Shown here piece after piece: positions 11,396 to 21,649 of a DNA stretch of 42,839 bases. The notes under the pieces are model-generated. The model saw only the letters and a program-made list of their open reading frames with translations, had not been told where the DNA came from and searched no databases. A program made the translations under genes and the position numbers. How positions within the stretch are numbered: the stretch's first letter is position 1; every line of letters starts with the position of its first letter. The stretch lies in the NCBI GenBank assembly GCA_002104905.1, contig MCFE01000712.1, positions 1 through 42,839 of the forward strand, in the 5' to 3' direction. The DNA is from Basidiobolus meristosporus CBS 931.73. Lineage: Eukaryota > Basidiobolomycota > Basidiobolomycetes > Basidiobolales > Basidiobolaceae.

Positions 11396-12321
11396 ATTCC
11401 TGGATTTGTGTGGGATGTGAAACTATGCAAAGGAAGGGACTGTTGAGGGGGAAGGTGGGAAGGTGGATGCCACTTTGGCCACACACTACCCAAATAGAGA
11501 GGTGTGGTAGGCATTGGAAGTGGCAGAGCCAGAGGAGGCAATCAGTAGGTGATGCTGCTGAGTTGTGTGGACTTTGCAAGGGGTGTGATTTCGGAGAGGA
11601 AGGGAGGGAGGGAGGGAGGGATCCGCCACACCAGAGGACAGCTTGATTTGCCTTTCATCCAAGTGAGAATCCACTCCCCCCCCCTCGTCACCATTACCAC
11701 CGCAGAATATACGTGGTACCCTTCCTGGGAGATGGGGGGAGGGGGTATCTTGATTGCTGCTGCATGCTGAGACCCAGGCTGTCGTGTGCAACCAAGGATC
11801 CGTGGGCAGATCCCAAATAAGCTTTAAGGACGGGGGATCGATGGATCCCCCCCCCTCCCTCCCGCTCCGATCCCCTCCGACCAGGGAAATCCAACGCGAG
11901 TAGCACCTAGAACCAACCGTGCTGGTCGGCGAGGATTCGAGTAGAATACCGAGGCAAGGGCGAGGCATCCCTCCGATGTGGGTGGGAACGCTTATGCATG
12001 AAGGGAACACGTGGATGTAGGAGCAACCGTGGAATCATTCATTTATTTTGGGAAGTCGGACATTGGGCAAACCGTCCCGGGACCCAGCGAAATCAGGATT
12101 CAAGATCTGGATGGGGGATGTCGGAAGGGGTGTAGGTGAAGGTGGGAGTGAGGGGGAACGGGAAGGGGAAGGGGAAGGAAAAGGTGTGGGTGAAGGTGAA
12201 GGTGAAGGTGAGGGGGTATTACACTCCGACTACTAGACAACCAGAAATCCATCGATCAAGGACACCAAGGTCCGGGTGGTATAGCTACTATGGGATGGTG
12301 GGTCACGAGACACGGAGGAAT
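11396..12321. other. Intergenic, low-complexity purine/pyrimidine tracts
   Basis: I see no gene I can support. The stretch is GC-richer and CpG-containing, unlike the retroelements to its left, so it is probably native sequence. It contains GGGA runs at 11603-11622, C-runs near 11675-11685 and 11850-11860, and a GGGAAG/GGTGAA simple repeat at 12150-12220. The reading frames across it use non-ATG starts or are rich in simple sequence. Confidence 0.6.
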
Positions 12322-13381
12322 CTAGGTGCGAAGTTTACGCTGGTTGAAGAATGCGAACAGGATCAGGGTGTACACAGTGAGCTTCTCCTTGAGCATGAGA
12401 AGCAACGCCTGGGAGAGAACCGCCTTGTAGATCTGAGCGTCCATTCCCTAAACAAGAGCCAGGTTAGCTGGACGGGCCGATGGACCGAAGAGTGGTGGTG
12501 GTGGTGGTGGATTCACTTACATTGTAAAGCCCCTTGAGGCCGTCCTTCTTCCAAACCTTCTTCAGCACGTCCACCGCGCCGGTGTACCGCTCGTACTGTT
12601 TGGCTCCTTCGGCGTTCTTGGGTGGCTTCCATTGCAGTCTCACCTTGGCCATGATGTAGGGGTAGGTGATCAGGGTGGCCGCGGTTTTGGCCAAGGCGCC
12701 TACCAGGAAGACCTCCAGCGCGGACAATGACTTGCCCCCGGATCTCGCCAGGAACCACTTCTTGATCTTCTCGAAGGCCCCGTAGGTGATGGCCGGGTTG
12801 ACCACCAACACCAGGGATGGTTTGAGACCCTTCCAAAGCCCGGTCCATCCCTCCTCCTCAACGATATCCCACCAGGTTTGCCACAGGGAGCCACGCTCGT
12901 CCGAGGGGGTGGTTTGTTGGCGGGTGCTGACCACCGAGACGGGGATGGTGAATATCTGGGCCAAGGCGCCAGCTCCGGCACCCAAGACAAGCTCCATCGA
13001 GGTGGAGATGTCCTTCACTCTTTTGGCGTAACCGCCGCGGAGGATGGAGTACCAGTAGAAGTAGGCGAAATTCGTGCTGGCCACCCCGATCAACCCCGCG
13101 GGTAGTCCGGCGTACAACCCGGAGATCCCTTCCTTCCGCAAGATCTTCAGGAACGCGTCCCAGGTCGAGGTGTATGCGTCGGCCGACTTGGACTGCACCT
13201 GCATGCGAGTCTTGATGCTGGAGATGGAGGGAGTCGGGTGAGTTCAGGGAAAGAAAGCATGGCAAAGCAAAGAAAAGAAAGGTTACATGTCCAACGGATA
13301 CACTGCAGTGAGGGCCAGAAGAGCACCGCCGGCTCCGGCGACCGCATCGCCAAAAGGGGTTAGCTTCGCTGTGGTGGACAT
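12322..13381 (-). CDS. Peroxisomal adenine nucleotide carrier (PMP47/Ant1/SLC25A17-like), three exons
   Basis: This is a mitochondrial-carrier-family protein of about 305 aa. Exons are 13381-13287, 13217-12521 and 12447-12322. The introns (13286-13218, 12520-12448) have GT...AG ends and keep the frame. Three repeats are visible, each with a carrier signature: PLDIIKTRMQ (the first intron splits the Ile codon), PVSVVSTRQQ and PYIMAKVRLQ. The stretch LVVNPAITYGAFE and the third signature are typical of the peroxisomal ATP/AMP exchangers that feed fatty-acid activation and beta-oxidation. A mitochondrial role cannot be excluded from sequence. It is divergent from eIF3k; TATATAG near 13422 may be its promoter. 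Confidence 0.85.
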
Positions 13382-14035
13382 GATAGTTGGTTGGTGGGTG
13401 TGAGAGGCGGCGAGGCAACGACTATATAGTTCGGGGGGAGGAAAAAAGGGACGATTCTAGTGCAATACTGGATAAGATAGGATCCGAATTGGCAATTAGA
13501 ATTTCAGAACGTCAATCTGCATCGATATCACGCACCTTAAATACCTAGAAATCCGATTTGCAATATATCATCATCGAAACGCAGAATGACGGTGGGACTA
13601 ATAAATCCTTCCCAACCTCGTGACTGTTCTAAGATAAGCCAACTCTGTACCAAGATCCTCGGGCTCATCGGAGCGAAAGCAATTCATGACCAATCTGTTT
13701 CACTCGACTCATGTGGGATTTGGTAAGCATGAATAGAAAGAGGACGACCACCGGGACGAGGGTGAGGGTGAGGGTGAGGGTCTGGGTCAGGGCCAGGGCC
13801 AGGAGAGGACAGGTGGATCAGTGGCTAGAATCCGACCGAAGTTATGCAAAATGATTAACTCGTAGCGAGCCAAGGATGAGGCCCTAGGGATCTTTAAGCA
13901 ACCTGCCCGACCAGGCCTTCCAAATCGAGTTTTTTTTAGAAAAAAAGGAGAAATTTTATGCGAGGGATATTGGTTTCCTAAGTTTTTTTCGTAACCAACT
14001 CGAGGTGGCCCCTTCCCCTGATACAACCGTCCGGC
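13382..14035. promoter_or_regulatory. Divergent intergenic region between the carrier and eIF3k
   Basis: This bidirectional promoter region is about 650 bp. It holds a GAGGGT tandem repeat at 13758-13780 followed by GGGCCA-type repeats, a CTATATAG motif near 13421 on the carrier side, and A/T homopolymers near 13930-13950. No RNA gene is seen. Confidence 0.5.
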
Positions 14036-14843
14036 ATGAATCCTTCCAATAGACCCGAGAACGTCGACAAGATCATCAACAGCGTCGAGCGGTACAACCC
14101 AGAGAACTTGCCCGCTTTGGAGAAGTATCTGGCTCACCAATGCTCTGGTCAAGAGCACGATCTGATGGCCAACCTTGCCATCTTGAAGATGTAAGCCCCC
14201 CATGTGGTTGGAAGGCATCTCGACTGAAGGCTAACCCACACTCTGTCCTGTATAGGTACCAGTTCAACCCCCACCTTGTCAACCATCAAATCGTGTGCAG
14301 CATTCTTATCAAGGCCCTCACTGCTATTCCTAACTCGGACTTCAACCTTTGCTTGTACCTGTTGAACGAGCAAATCGTATCCTCTTTTAACCAGACCCAC
14401 CCCCAAGACAACCACTGCTGACCATACTTGTACGTTTATCCCTTAACCTTCCACAGATCAGCGAAGCCTCCGTGGCCAAGGTCATCACCCTTCACAAGAT
14501 CCTCGAAGAAGCCCGCTACCTGGAGTTCTGGAACAAGATTGGAAGCGACGTTGAATACAAGGAGCTGCTCAGTGACGTGGTGGATTTCGAGAAGGAGATC
14601 CGCAGCATGATCGCCAAGAACATCGCCATCACCTACCAAGTGGTCTCCTTGAAGCACCTCGAGGAATACCTGAACATCAAGGGAGATGAGCTTGACAGCT
14701 TCATCAAGGAGCAGGGATGGACCAAGCAGGAGGAGAATGTGACCCTCCCGATCAACAAGGACAACGAGGCCAAGCAGATCGTGATTACCGAGAACATCAA
14801 GTTCGAACAATTGACCAAAATCCTCTGCCACTCCAGCGTGTAA
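14036..14843 (+). CDS. Eukaryotic translation initiation factor 3 subunit K
   Basis: Exons 14036-14190, 14256-14376 and 14457-14843 join to about 220 aa. The two introns (65 and 80 nt) have GT...AG ends and preserve the frame. The protein shows eIF3k features: an N-terminal helical HAM-type region (NPENLPALEKYL, FNPHLVNHQI, ALTAIPNSDFNLCLYLL) and a C-terminal PCI/winged-helix part (ARYLEFW, SMIAKNIAITYQVV). eIF3k is a non-core subunit of the eIF3 complex bound to the 40S ribosome, and its length is typical (about 218-240 aa). The ATG at 14036 gives the conserved N-terminus. It lies head-to-tail with uL4, another translation gene. Confidence 0.92.
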
Positions 14844-15113
14844 TCCCATCACCACCCTTCCCACCACAGAACACCACCCATTCATCTGATGAAATAAAAA
14901 GGATTTCCCAACACAGCACGAACTGGCGCACCATCCGCACCATCCTACCATCTCACCATCCATGATCGCACGATGGAGGGGATTTTTTTTTATTTCGAAA
15001 CCCCGACAAAAAATCAGGTCGGCGTCATGGCCAGGGAATCGAGTATTTCAATGGTAAATACGTGACCGACCATCCTTCTTCTCACATCCTCCTCGATTTT
15101 GGTAGATTTCCAA

Positions 15114-16287
15114 ATGGTACGTGTAGCTTAAGCATCCAATGTGTAGTGTCCCATCCATCCCATACTAACCGGTCTCCCCACAGTCTGCTGCCGCTAGACC
15201 CACCATCAACGTCTACTCCGAAGCTGGCAATGGCTCCGTCGCCACTGTCACCCTTCCAGCTGTCTTCAAGGCCCCCATCCGTCCCGACATTGTGAGATTC
15301 GTCCACACCAACATGGCCAAGAACAAGCGTCAAGCCTACGCCGTCTCCGTCAAGGCTGGCCATCAAACCTCTGCCGAGTCCTGGGGTACCGGTCGTGCTG
15401 TTGCCCGTATCCCTCGTGTCGGTGGTGGAGGTACCCACCGCTCCGGACAAGCTGCCTTCGGTAACATGTGCCGTGGTGGTCGTATGTTCGCCCCTACCAA
15501 GATCTGGAGAAAGTGGCACGTCAAGACCAACTTGAACCAAAAGCGCTTCGCCACCGCCTCCGCTTTGGCTGCCTCCGCCATCCCCGCCCTTGTGTTGGCC
15601 CGCGGTCACCGCGTCGAGGGTATCGAGGAAATCCCTCTTGTTATTGCCAACGCCGCCGAGGCCATCACCAAGACCAAGGCTGCCGTCGCCCTTCTTAAGG
15701 CCCTCAACGCTTACAACGACATCGTCAAGGTCGCCAACTCCCGCAAAATCCGCGCCGGAAAGGGCAAGCTCAGAAACCGCCGTCACAGACAACGCCGTGG
15801 TCCCCTTGTTGTGTACAACGAAGACAAGGGTATCGTGCGTGCCTTCCGCAACCTTCCCGGTGTTGAGTTGGTGAACGTGCGTCGTCTCAACCTCCTCCAA
15901 TTGGCCCCTGGTGCACATCTCGGCCGCTTCATCATCTGGACCCAAGGTGCTTTCGAGCTCTTGGACAGCCTGTTCGGTACCTACAAGAAGTCCTCCACCT
16001 TGAAGAAGGACTACGATCTCCCATCACACATCATCTCCAACCCTGATGTCACCCGCATCATCAACTCTGATGAGATCCAATCCGTGTGCCGTGCCGCCGG
16101 TACCAAGCACCAAAAGCGCTCTGTCGCCCAGAAGAAGAACCCTCTCCGCAACAACGGAGTGATGATTCGTTTGAACCCCTACTCCAAGGTCGTCAAGCGC
16201 GCTGAGATCCTCGGCAAAACCCAGAAGGCCAAGAAGGTCCACCTTGCCACCAGCAAGAAGTTCTTGGAAACCCTCAGAGCCGATTAA
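15114..16287 (+). CDS. RPL4: 60S ribosomal protein L4 (uL4)
   Basis: The coding region is split as ATG (15114-15116), intron 15117-15183, then 15184-16287, giving about 368 aa. The intron starts GTACGT, has a perfect TACTAAC branch site at 15163-15169 and ends CAG. Conserved uL4 landmarks include the [14 protein letters not shown] loop, [31 protein letters not shown] and [12 protein letters not shown]. The basic loop reaches into the peptide exit tunnel of the large subunit. Codon use is strongly biased to C-ending codons, as expected for high expression. An alternative ATG followed by GT at about 15051 exists but has a weaker donor. Confidence 0.94.
15117..15183 (+). other. Spliceosomal intron immediately after the RPL4 start codon
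   Basis: The 67-nt intron has donor GTACGT, branch point TACTAAC (15163-15169) and acceptor CAG. The first coding exon is only the ATG. Placing an intron at or next to the start codon is common in fungal ribosomal protein genes. Confidence 0.8.
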
Positions 16288-16959
16288 TCGCTCTGCCCCT
16301 GCCCTGCCCCTGCCCCCACCCATTCTTTCCACATCTGAACCATGAATAAATCGCCAGTTTGGAAAGCACGCACACTATGCTCCCATTGTTCACATTGTAC
16401 CTCATCACTACACAGGTTTGGCTAAGGGCCCAATATATACGGGTGGATGAGAGACCACTAGGACCGCTAGCTGGCCCATTATTAGTCTAATCAGCTATCA
16501 GCCCCTTGGCACGGAATATGCAGCCATCTCCATTATATGATTTAGGGGCTAAGCAGAGCATGAGCGAGTCGGTGCGATTTTCACGACAATTACCCACCGA
16601 CGAATGTGAAACCCCATTGGTTTCCTCCCTGAATTCTCGTCCGAGCCCCTCGAATCCCCTAAACAATGTCATCCTTGGGATGTGACATGGAATGTTCCTA
16701 TTGCGACCCACATCCAACCGCTGCTTGAATGCACCGACATTGTTCGTTGAGATGACGAGCTCCCCGTCCACTTCCTATAAATACCACCATTCCGGGTGTC
16801 TAGTGAGATCATTAGATAACGCTCTTATCTATCCCACAGTCTTCTCTTTCCCTCAAGAAAGAAAGCGCACTGCCTGATCAACTCGAAACAAATCTCGGTC
16901 AATCGTATAAAAAAATCCCTTCCCTTTCTATCCCTGCATCAGGTTGATTCACTGACAAC
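16288..16959 (+). promoter_or_regulatory. Intergenic region and promoter of the glycine-rich protein gene
   Basis: After the RPL4 stop there is an AATAAA-like signal (ATGAATAAATCG near 16343). A good TATAAATA box lies at 16776-16783, about 180 bp upstream of the next ATG. The leader is pyrimidine- and A-rich (TTTCCCTCAAGAAAG), as in strongly expressed fungal genes. Confidence 0.6.
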
Positions 16960-19582
16960 ATGAAATTCTCTTCTGCCAAACTTTTGTTCGTCCTCTCCGG
17001 TGTTGCCGCCATCAATGCTGCCGTCTATGATACCGGCGCCAATGGCAACGGTGGTGGATCCGGTGGTAACGGCGGCGGCCTCTCTGCCTATGATACCAAG
17101 GATCATTCTGGTTTGGGCGGCGGAAGCGGTGGCAATGGTGGAGGTAATGGTGGAAATGGAGGAGGAGCTGGTGGTTATGGACCAGGCAATGGAGGAGGAG
17201 CTGGTGGTAATGGTGGTGGTGCTGGAGCTTATGATACCGGTTCCGGCGGCAACGGAGGAGGATCCGGCGGCAATGGTGGCGGTTCAGGAGGCAATGGCGG
17301 TGGCGCAGGAGGATATGGACCAGGAGGTGGTGCTGGTGGCAACGGCGGAGGATCCGGCGGCAACGGCGGTGGTGCCGGGGCCTATGACACCGGTTCTGGC
17401 GGCAACGGCGGCGGATCTGGTGGTAACGGTGGAGGTTCAGGAGGCAATGGAGGAGGTGCCGGAGGATATGGACCAGGAGGTGGATCTGGTGGTAACGGTG
17501 GAGGATCTGGCGGCAATGGCGGTGGTGCTGGAGGATATGACACCGGCTCTGGCGGTAATGGTGGAGGATCAGGTGGAAACGGCGGCGGATCTGGTGGTAA
17601 CGGTGGTGGTGCTGGAGAATACGGCACCGGCTCTGGTGGCAATGGCGGAGGATCCGGTGGCAATGGTGGAGGATCTGGCGGAAACGGCGGCGGATCTGGT
17701 GGTAACGGTGGTGGTGCTGGAGCATACGACACCGGCTCTGGTGGCAATGGCGGCGGATCTGGTGGTAACGGTGGAGGTTCAGGAGGCAATGGTGGTGGTG
17801 CCGGAGGATATGGACCAGGAGGTGGTGCTGGTGGAAACGGCGGAGGATCCGGTGGTAATGGAGGCGGTGCTGGAGCATACGACACCGGCTCTGGTGGCAA
17901 TGGCGGCGGATCTGGCGGTAACGGTGGAGGTTCAGGAGGCAATGGTGGTGGTGCCGGAGGATATGGACCAGGAGGTGGTGCTGGTGGCAACGGCGGAGGA
18001 TCCGGCGGCAACGGTGGAGGTGCTGGAGGATACGACACCGGCTCTGGCGGCAATGGTGGCGGATCTGGCGGTAACGGTGGAGGTTCAGGAGGCAATGGTG
18101 GTGGTGCCGGAGGATATGGACCAGGAGGTGGTGCTGGTGGCAACGGCGGAGGATCCGGCGGCAACGGTGGTGGTGCTGGAGGATACGACACCGGCTCTGG
18201 AGGCAATGGCGGAGGATCTGGTGGAAACGGTGGAGGATCTGGTGGCAATGGTGGTGGTGCAGGTGCTTACGACACTGGATCTGGCGGCAACGGCGGCGGT
18301 TCCGGTGGTAATGGTGGTGGTGCCGGAGGAAATGGCGGAGGATCCGGCGGTAACGGTGGTGGTGCCGGAGCATATGATACCGGCTCTGGCGGCAATGGCG
18401 GAGGATCTGGTGGTAACGGTGGTGGTTCAGGAGGCAACGGAGGCGGTGCTGGCGGATATGGACCAGGAGGTGGTGCTGGCGGTAATGGTGGAGGATCTGG
18501 CGGCAATGGTGGTGGTGCTGGAAGTTACGATACCGGCTCTGGCGGTAACGGCGGAGGATCCGGTGGAAACGGCGGTGGTTCAGGAGGTAATGGCGGTGGT
18601 GCCGGAGGATATGGACCAGGAGGTGGTGCTGGTGGCAATGGTGGAGGATCTGGCGGTAACGGCGGTGGCTCTGGAGCATACGATACCGGCTCTGGCGGTA
18701 ATGGTGGTGGCTCAGGAGGCAATGGCGGAGGTGCCGGAGGATATGGACCAGGTGGAGGGGCTGGTGGAAACGGTGGAGGATCCGGCGGCAACGGTGGTGG
18801 TGCTGGAGGATACGATACCGGCTCTGGAGGTAACGGTGGAGGATCTGGTGGTAACGGTGGTGGATGCTGGCGGCAATGGTGGAGGCTCAGGAGGCAATGG
18901 CGGTGGTGCCGGAGGATATGGACCAGGAGGCGGTGCTGGTGGCAACGGCGGCGGTAACGGTGGTGGTGCTGGAGGATACGATACTGGCTCAGGCGGTAAT
19001 GGCGGAGGATCCGGTGGCAATGGCGGCGGTTCGGGAGGTAACGGCGGTGGTGCCGGTGGATATGGACCAGGAGGTGGTGTTGGTGGCAATGGTGGAGGAT
19101 CCGGCGGTAACGGCGGTGGCTCTGGAGCATACGACACTGGCTCTGGCGGTAATGGCGGCGGATCTGGCGGTAACGGTGGCGGTTCAGGAGGCAATGGTGG
19201 AGGTGCCGGAGGATATGGACCAGGAGGCGGTGCTGGTGGCAACGGCGGAGGATCCGGTGGCAACGGCGGCGGTGCTGGAGCATATGACACCGGCTCTGGC
19301 GGTAATGGCGGAGGATCCGGTGGTAATGGTGGTGGTGCCGGAGGAAATGGCGGAGGATCCGGCGGCAACGGTGGTGGTGCTGGAGGATACGACACTGGCT
19401 CTGGCGGTAATGGCGGCGGATCTGGCGGTAACGGTGGTGGTTCAGGAGGTAATGGCGGTGGTGCCGGAGGATATGGACCAGGAGGTGGTGCTGGAGGCAA
19501 TGGTGGTGGTGCTGGCGGCAATGGTGGCGGATCTGGCGGCAATGGTGGTTATGATACATCTGACCATGCCGGAGCTTACTAA
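16960..19582 (+). CDS. Secreted glycine-rich tandem-repeat protein, with one frameshift
   Basis: The ATG at 16960 starts a clear signal peptide (MKFSSAKLLFVLSGVAAINA) followed by a huge Gly/Asn/Ser repeat. The basic unit is the heptad GGNGGGS or GGNGGGA. Heptads are grouped into a higher-order unit of about 51 aa (153 nt) with AYDTGS and GGYGPGGGA as spacers, repeated roughly 16 times. At 18864-18865 one extra base (GGAT-G-CTGGC) shifts the frame; reading in the original frame ends at 18957, whereas the repeat continues in the next frame to YDTSDHAGAY and a stop at 19580-19582. Third codon positions vary freely between repeats while residues are kept, so selection acts on the protein. No known family is recognised; a cell-wall, sheath or adhesive role is my inference. 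The shift may be an assembly error or a true lesion. Confidence 0.8.
17030..19560 (+). repeat. Coding minisatellite, 21-nt subunits in 153-nt higher-order units
   Basis: About 2.5 kb of in-frame tandem repeat encodes the glycine-rich domain. GGATCTGGCGGCAATGG-type blocks recur every 21 nt, with GGATATGGACCAGGAGG and TACGACACCGGCTCTGG blocks marking the 153-nt unit. Because stop codons are nearly absent in such GGN-rich DNA, several other frames on both strands are also open. Confidence 0.9.
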
Positions 19583-20273
19583 CACCTTGTTGTCAAATAT
19601 ATCACAAAATCTACATCACTGTGTATCGAAGTATCAATTTACTTGTAGGATAAATATCCCCATTCGTACTAATGCAATAAACGAACCGACCTTTACCGAT
19701 AAATATTCTCCAACTCTGATTCATCTATGGTACGAATTTTCGAGACACAATCACATCGAAAGTGCAAACTGAGGCCCTTTGGTCATGGCAATGTGATTTG
19801 CCCATCGCCCCACCGAATCCGGAAGGTATGATGAAGAAATTTCGTGGATGTTGGTCATGTTGACATGATCCACCAATGAGCGCCAGGAACCTTTAAATTG
19901 GCAGAAAATTCCAATGACATGTTGCTAAATTGAATAAATATCCAAAGTCATATGATGAACGGGGACCATTGAGGCATACGCACAAGGCAGCACAGCCTGA
20001 AAATTCGAGAAATCCACCAGACCTAGGTTTAACTTAATTAAGCCAATTCAGAAGAAAATGGTGCATTTTTCTAGCCAATCCGGTCGGCTGTTCCACCGTA
20101 TACAAGAGGGCGACTCTACTGGACCGCCTAGAAAAAGCCAACCTTATTTCTGTTAAAGTTCATATCTTTTCAGCATTGTTTTTGGACTTGGCACCGGGAA
20201 TCCACTAAAAACCACCCTCACCACCGCACCATACATATTCCCACCCTTTTATCGTGTCAGAGTTGAAGCCGAT
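19583..20273. other. Intergenic, 3' flank of the glycine-rich gene
   Basis: A TAATGCAATAAACG polyadenylation-like signal sits about 90 bp after the stop. The rest, up to the next gene, shows no RNA gene, repeat or credible coding frame. Confidence 0.55.
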
Positions 20274-21064
20274 ATGCGTTACGGCTACGTAGAAGGTAGG
20301 CGGAATTCACTTTTAACTGAACGACTTCTAGCCAGAACTCGAACTGATAGGGTGCTCCATGTTTATTAGACTGCAATGAAGGTATCAACGGGTTGTTCAC
20401 CCGTGTTGTTACCCCACCACTGCTTTCCAAGATAGGCCTCTCCTCACAACACCCGAAGTTCGCCTTCATCGGGTACAAAAAGAGTATACTCAAGTGGTTG
20501 ACCGAGCACCAACAGATCGTCGTGGAGTTGAAAGACTCAGCGAGGCAAAGAGATCTGCGGGACGTCACCTTCGAAATCTCCAACGTCTACAGTCTGCCGT
20601 TCTCCCCGTGTCGGGTCGTCATTCGTCCCTCCAAAAACCAGGATTACACCGAGCCTATACCGGGCTCGCCGGAGTATTTCGACAACACTCGGCTGATCGT
20701 GGTGGAGTCCGGAAGGAAGCTGAAGGATGTGTTGCCTTTCTTGGACCGATGCTGGACGGACGGACCTAGAGCTCGTTACGTGGTGAATACCGAGGCGTTG
20801 GACGCCATGGAGAGGGCGGAGCGGGAACGAGAGGAGCGAAGAAATGCCCAATCAGAGCAGGAGGATGGCGAGTGTACGGCAGCGGTTCCTTTCGGACCCT
20901 CGCCTACGTACCATACAGTGGAGTATGGGATCCCCCTGGGCGAAGCACCTACCTATCGAACAATAGATAGTGTGAGATCCGTGGTGAATTCCTTGCCGCG
21001 GTACAACTCCATCAATCGCGATCGTCTATTGGTTAGAGCGGGTGTTCCGCAGGAACAAAGGTGA
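20274..21064 (+). CDS. Hypothetical protein, about 240 aa, probable two exons
   Basis: The main open frame runs from about 20351 to a TGA at 21062-21064 with no ATG near its start, so an upstream exon is needed. The best model I find is ATG 20274 to 20288, intron 20289-20350 (GTAGAA...GATAG), then 20351-21064; the phase fits but the donor is weak. The body has a globular-looking N-terminal half (HPKFAFIGYKKSILKWLTEHQQIVVEL, SPCRVVIRPSKN) and a charged ER-rich segment (MERAEREREERR), then a Pro/Tyr-rich tail (GPSPTYHTVEYG, EAPTYRTIDS). I do not recognise a family. It is convergent with importin alpha. Confidence 0.6.
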
Positions 21065-21649
21065 ATAGAGCGATGACCATACCTCAACACCAATTGAATC
21101 CTCTGCTGTTTATATTTATGTACAATAACTGTCGTTCTATCCACTCTCTCCATGTAAAGATCACCCCACCGTTGCGCATTTTCCCATGTAGCCTCTATAA
21201 CCATCCTACACACGCATACACGCACTTCTATATGTTAACCCAGAGCAGGCGGCAAGTGTAACAATACTAATCTTTCCATATTAAACACGCCAACGATAGT
21301 GCATTTGCCTATCACGTCACCAGGCAAGACCGATGTAAATATACAACTGGGTTCACGAGCTATTTATTACTAGCATGATGAAGGTTGTGGAAACCTTCAG
21401 CAGGTATGCTCCGAGATCAAAGGGGGGGGACAAGAAGTAAGGGTCTACCGGGTAAAGCGGTAGGAATGTGTGATGGGGTGGGGAATAACTGAGGGAGATA
21501 CGTGGGGATGGGGTGGGTGAAAGCAGCAAGATGGTGGGGTTATATGGTGTCGATACGGCGAAGGTACCGGAACCAGCATTAATGATGTTAAAAAATACAA
21601 AGAAAGGGAAAATTCGGGGAGAAATATGCTTGTATCTAATAGGAGATTA
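21065..21649. other. Intergenic between convergent genes
   Basis: This is the shared 3' region of the hypothetical gene (+) and importin alpha (-). A G7 run lies near 21424. No gene or structured RNA is seen. Confidence 0.5.

Noticed and set aside
11486-12010. Antisense ORF of 174 codons
   Set aside because: It begins at a GTG, overlaps simple-sequence runs and has no recognisable domain.
13755-13785. GAGGGT repeats as an interstitial telomere
   Set aside because: The unit is GAGGGT/GTGAGG, not TTAGGG, and it lies in an ordinary promoter region with no retroelement junction.
17012-19559. Long antisense and alternate-frame ORFs across the glycine-rich repeat (up to 860 aa, Pro-rich PPDPPPLPPEP or His/Arg-rich)
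   Set aside because: GGN-rich repeats lack stop codons in most frames. Only the forward frame has an ATG with a signal peptide, conserved residues with synonymous variation, and a promoter.
17030-19560. Regularly spaced repeats that superficially resemble a CRISPR array
   Set aside because: It is an in-frame coding minisatellite in a eukaryote, with no unique spacers.
20393-21064. Starting the hypothetical gene at position 20393
   Set aside because: That codon is TTG, not a normal eukaryotic start; an upstream exon with ATG at 20274 is proposed instead.
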